DNA of 64,000 bases. Source: Oxalobacter formigenes. GTDB lineage: Bacteria > Pseudomonadota > Gammaproteobacteria > Burkholderiales > Burkholderiaceae_D. Positions 61,335 to 64,000 of the stretch are shown one piece after another; positions within the stretch are counted from its first letter, which is position 1; every line of letters starts with the position of its first letter. A model generated the notes under the pieces. It was not told the origin of the DNA, searched no databases, and saw only the letters and a program-made list of their open reading frames with translations. Location: assembly GCF_027158485.1 (NCBI RefSeq), contig NZ_JAMKYJ010000012.1; one strand, written 5' to 3'. The position numbers and the translations under genes were made by a program.

Positions 61335-62900
61335 TCAATGACGGAAATGGCGGATTGATGTGAAGACCATCGCAATGCCGTGTTCGTCAGCGGCAGCGAT
61401 CACTTCAGGATCGCGTACCGAGCCACCCGGCTGGATGACCGCCGTGGCACCGGCATTGGCAACGATGTCGAGGCCGTCACGGAATGGGATGAACGCATCG
61501 GAAGCGACAACGGAACCTTTCAGCGACAGTCCGGCATTTTCGGCCTTCATGGTAGCCGTACGGGCTGCATCGACACGGCTCATCTGGCCGGCACCGATGC
61601 CCAGCGCCATGCCGTTTCCACAGAAAACGATCGCGTTCGATTTGACGAATTTGACGACTTTGGATGCAAAGAGCATGTCAGCCATCTGTTGCGGAGTCGG
61701 TTGCTGTTTGGTTACGATCTTCAGGTCGGTTGCGATGACGTCGACGATGTCAGGTGATTGCACCAGCAAACCACCGCCGACACGTTTCATGTCAAACGCA
61801 TTGGTGTTCTTGCCCAGACTGATTTCCAGCAGGCGCAGGTTTTTCTTGCGGTTGAAAATACCTTTCGCTTCTTCCGTGAAAGAAGGGGCGATCAGGACTT
61901 CAACGAAGAGTTTGGAAACTTCTTCCGAAGTGCACGCATCCAGCTCGCCATTGAACGCGATGATGCCGCCGAAGGCAGCTTCAGGATCGGTCTGCAGGGC
62001 TTTCTGGTATGCGTCGAGCAAATCCTTGCCGACAGCGACACCACATGGATTGGCGTGCTTGATGATGACACAGGCTGGTTCGTCGAAATTCTTGACGCAT
62101 TCCCAGGCGGCATCCGCATCGCTGATATTATTGTAGGAAAGCTCTTTTCCCTGCAATTGACGGTAGCTGGCCAGTGTTCCCGGCTTGATATCTTTTTCAC
62201 GGTAGAAAGCGGCGGACTGGTGCGGGTTTTCACCGTAGCGCATGTCCTGGACTTTCTCGAATTGCAGATTGAGAATTTCAGGGTAAGCTTTGCGGTTCTG
62301 ATGTTTCTTGTCCGCTTTCAGGCTGGACATGTAATTGGCAATTGCACCATCGTACTGTGCGGTATGGGAAAACGTTTTTTTCGACAATTCGAATTTGGTG
62401 TCTGTCGACAGGCTGCCGTCATTTTTTTTCATTTCAGCAATGATATCGGCATAGTCGGCAGGGTCGCATACGACAGCGACGTCCTTGTAATTCTTGGCGG
62501 CCGAGCGAAGCATGGCAGGGCCGCCGATATCGATATTTTCAATCGCATCTTCCAGCGTGCAATCTTCTTTTGCAACCGTCTGCTGGAAGGGATACAGATT
62601 GACGACTACCATATCGATCGTGTTGATGCCGTGTTTTGCGATAGCGTCCATATGGGAAGCCATATCGCGTCTGGCCAGAATGCCGCCGTGAACTTTCGGG
62701 TGCAGGGTCTTGACGCGACCGTCCATCATTTCAGGGAAACCGGTGTAATCGGCGACTTCAGTCACGGCAATGCCGTTCTTTTTAAGCAATTCAGCTGTTC
62801 CGCCAGTGGAAAGAATGGAGACATTCATTGCAGCCAGTTCTTTGGCAAATTCGACAAGTCCGGTTTTGTCGGAGACGGATATCAGAGCAGATTGAATCAT
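61335..62900 (-). CDS. purH: Bifunctional AICAR formyltransferase/IMP cyclohydrolase
   Basis: The last two steps of IMP synthesis in one 521-residue protein. The IMP cyclohydrolase domain (1-200) opens ALISVSDKTGLVEFAKELA and has STGGTAELLKKNG. The AICAR formyltransferase domain follows with YGENPHQSAAFYRE, YNNISDADAAWECV, IIKHANPCGVA (Lys-His catalytic pair) and the closing ASDAFIPFRDGLDIVANAG. It stands between fis and ruvC as in other Burkholderiales. Confidence 0.97.
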   Translation of the reverse strand: MIQSALISVSDKTGLVEFAKELAAMNVSILSTGGTAELLKKNGIAVTEVADYTGFPEMMDGRVKTLHPKVHGGILARRDMASHMDAIAKHGINTIDMVVVNLYPFQQTVAKEDCTLEDAIENIDIGGPAMLRSAAKNYKDVAVVCDPADYADIIAEMKKNDGSLSTDTKFELSKKTFSHTAQYDGAIANYMSSLKADKKHQNRKAYPEILNLQFEKVQDMRYGENPHQSAAFYREKDIKPGTLASYRQLQGKELSYNNISDADAAWECVKNFDEPACVIIKHANPCGVAVGKDLLDAYQKALQTDPEAAFGGIIAFNGELDACTSEEVSKLFVEVLIAPSFTEEAKGIFNRKKNLRLLEISLGKNTNAFDMKRVGGGLLVQSPDIVDVIATDLKIVTKQQPTPQQMADMLFASKVVKFVKSNAIVFCGNGMALGIGAGQMSRVDAARTATMKAENAGLSLKGSVVASDAFIPFRDGLDIVANAGATAVIQPGGSVRDPEVIAAADEHGIAMVFTSIRHFRH

Positions 62901-62946
62901 GATGAGTGTGGTAAATAACGATGGAGGTTAAGCCCGAAAAACGGTT

Positions 62947-63180
62947 TTAAAGCAATTTGTGTTCAAGCAGTTTTTTACGAAGCGTGTTTCTGTTGATGCC
63001 GAGTATTTCGGCTGCATGGGACTGATTGTTTCTTGCATGAGCCATGACCGCAACCAGAACCGGTTTTTCAACCGTGTGCATGATCATGTTATAAATGTCG
63101 GTAGGCTTCTGACCGTCCAGATCCTTGAAATATTCCTGTAAACTTTGCAGGACGACATCCTGAATGTGCTCTTTGCTCAT
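62947..63180 (-). CDS. fis: Fis-family DNA-binding protein
   Basis: A 77-residue nucleoid protein with the HTH at the C-terminus: HARNNQSHAAEILGINRNTLRKKLLEHKLL is the conserved Fis end (given by key residues N..AA..LGI.R.TLRKKL). I chose ATG at 63180, with GGAAA before it, over an in-frame start ten codons upstream. It follows dusB by about 70 bases, the order found in Burkholderiales and E. coli (dusB-fis). Confidence 0.9.
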   Translation of the reverse strand: MSKEHIQDVVLQSLQEYFKDLDGQKPTDIYNMIMHTVEKPVLVAVMAHARNNQSHAAEILGINRNTLRKKLLEHKLL

Positions 63181-63253
63181 GTCTATTTCCATCGACGGGT
63201 GATTCGCCACCCATCGGCCAATCAGATTTTCAAATATTACGTTATTGTAACCG

Positions 63254-64000
63254 CTACAGGCCTTGAAGTAGAGTCATAAAGAAGCGATCGACTTCATTTA
63301 TTTGTTCTTCGCATGTTTGGGCGTGGTTGGCTGCACTGCGCAATTTTTCCCCGTCCGGAAGATTTTTTGCATACCATCCGATATGTTTACGGGCGGTACG
63401 CACTCCGACAGCTTCGCCATAAAAAGCGTAATGTTCCTGTAAATGCTCATGCATAATCTGCCGGATTTCATTGAAATCCGGAGGTGGTAAAAATGCGTCA
63501 TTTTTCAAAAAATAATCGATCTCGCGGAAAATCCAGGGCTTTCCTTGGGCACCCCGTCCGATCATGATGGCGTCGGCCCCCGTTTTTTCCAGAACGGCTT
63601 TTGCTTTTTCGGGTGAATCGATATCGCCATTGGCGACAACGGGAATGGATACCAGCGATTTGACTTCGGCAATCGTATCGTATTCGGCCATCCCACGGTA
63701 CGCATCTTCACGGGTTCTGCCATGCAAGGTCAGGGCGGCGATTCCGGCCGACTCGGCTATTTTCGCGATTTCAGGGGCATTGATGTGCGAACGGTCCCAG
63801 CCGGTACGGAATTTCAGTGTGACCGGGACGGAGACGGCATCCGTTACGGCCTCCAGTATTTGTCCGACGAGCGGTTCATTTTGCAAAAGCGCGGAACCGC
63901 ACCAGTTATTGCAGACTTTTTTGGCTGGGCATCCCATATTGATGTCGATAATCTGGGCGCCCTGATCGACGTTGTAACGTGCACTGTCAGCCATCGTGGC
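63254..64000 (-). CDS. dusB: tRNA-dihydrouridine synthase DusB, 5' part outside window
   Basis: FMN enzyme that reduces uridines in the tRNA D loop. Only the C-terminal 248 or so residues are inside the window; the frame is open to the edge and the methionine at 63994 is internal. INMGCPAKKV has the catalytic Cys. Next is CNNWCGSALL, where E. coli DusB has NRKLAGSALL. PVTLKFRTGWD, LTLHGRTREDAYRG, VANGDIDSP and IMIGRGAQGKPW are conserved. It is the first gene of the fis/purH cluster. Confidence 0.92.
   Translation of the reverse strand, partial: ATMADSARYNVDQGAQIIDINMGCPAKKVCNNWCGSALLQNEPLVGQILEAVTDAVSVPVTLKFRTGWDRSHINAPEIAKIAESAGIAALTLHGRTREDAYRGMAEYDTIAEVKSLVSIPVVANGDIDSPEKAKAVLEKTGADAIMIGRGAQGKPWIFREIDYFLKNDAFLPPPDFNEIRQIMHEHLQEHYAFYGEAVGVRTARKHIGWYAKNLPDGEKLRSAANHAQTCEEQINEVDRFFMTLLQGL

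Noticed and set aside
61758..62918. 386-codon plus-strand frame opposite purH
   Set aside because: Antisense shadow of a firmly identified gene.

Overview
The window looks like the chromosome of a betaproteobacterium of the order Burkholderiales, most likely an Oxalobacter-type anaerobe (inference). The housekeeping blocks have the order usual in Burkholderiales: dusB-fis-purH-ruvC-ruvA-ruvB, rpsP-rimM-trmD-rplS, tsaE-amiC and ogt/xerD. Base composition is near half GC by eye. Acetate kinase, a SatP-type acetate carrier, malate synthase G and a RquA-like rhodoquinone enzyme fit a fermentative or anaerobically respiring life. The species assignment comes from recall of gene content, not from a search.

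Layout. 0-13.4 kb: tRNA-Arg, cell-wall amidase, TsaE, QueG, a cysteine-less AGT homologue overlapping xerD, plsY, a NarL-type regulator, glnS, an M48 lipoprotein protease, GST, an aldo/keto reductase and pyrD. 13.4-16.5 kb: a possible operon of NUDIX hydrolase, TIR-like protein and Aat, then initiator tRNA-fMet. A 0.8-kb relic of an integrated element sits at the 3' end of that tRNA: a serine-recombinase C-terminal fragment between two copies of the last 10 bases of the tRNA. 16.5-19.5 kb: putP and a secreted esterase. 19.5-26.8 kb: a signalling island with a hybrid histidine kinase, a tandem (double-HTH) GntR protein, twin palindromic operators, and a PAS-GGDEF-EAL-PAS protein broken out of frame from a downstream PAS-GGDEF part.

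27-32.8 kb: SatP, radical SAM protein, AAA ATPase, SDR epimerase and a DUF2461 protein. 32.9-38.8 kb: one 1960-residue multi-PAS/GAF/GGDEF/EAL protein. 39-41.7 kb: a benzoylformate-decarboxylase-like ThDP enzyme with an AEC-family exporter. 41.8-46.5 kb: an unknown protein, tRNA-Lys, tsaD, ackA and rquA. 46.6-52.9 kb: the S16/L19 ribosomal operon, a CoA-pyrophosphatase-like NUDIX protein, a CobD/CbiB-family membrane protein and relA. 53-55.3 kb: an accessory patch of three membrane or zinc-finger proteins, including an internally duplicated membrane protein. 55.7-64 kb: malate synthase G, tRNA-Leu, an ABM-domain protein, mutT, ruvBAC, purH, fis and the 3' part of dusB.

The most unusual content is the c-di-GMP signalling material (three or four GGDEF/EAL genes, one of them broken), the double GntR regulator with paired operators, the RquA-like enzyme, the ThDP decarboxylase lacking a known catalytic histidine, the AGT homologue with Ser in place of the acceptor Cys, the TIR-like gene beside a NUDIX gene, and the duplicated membrane protein. 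No CRISPR array, intact insertion sequence, rRNA or replication origin was seen.
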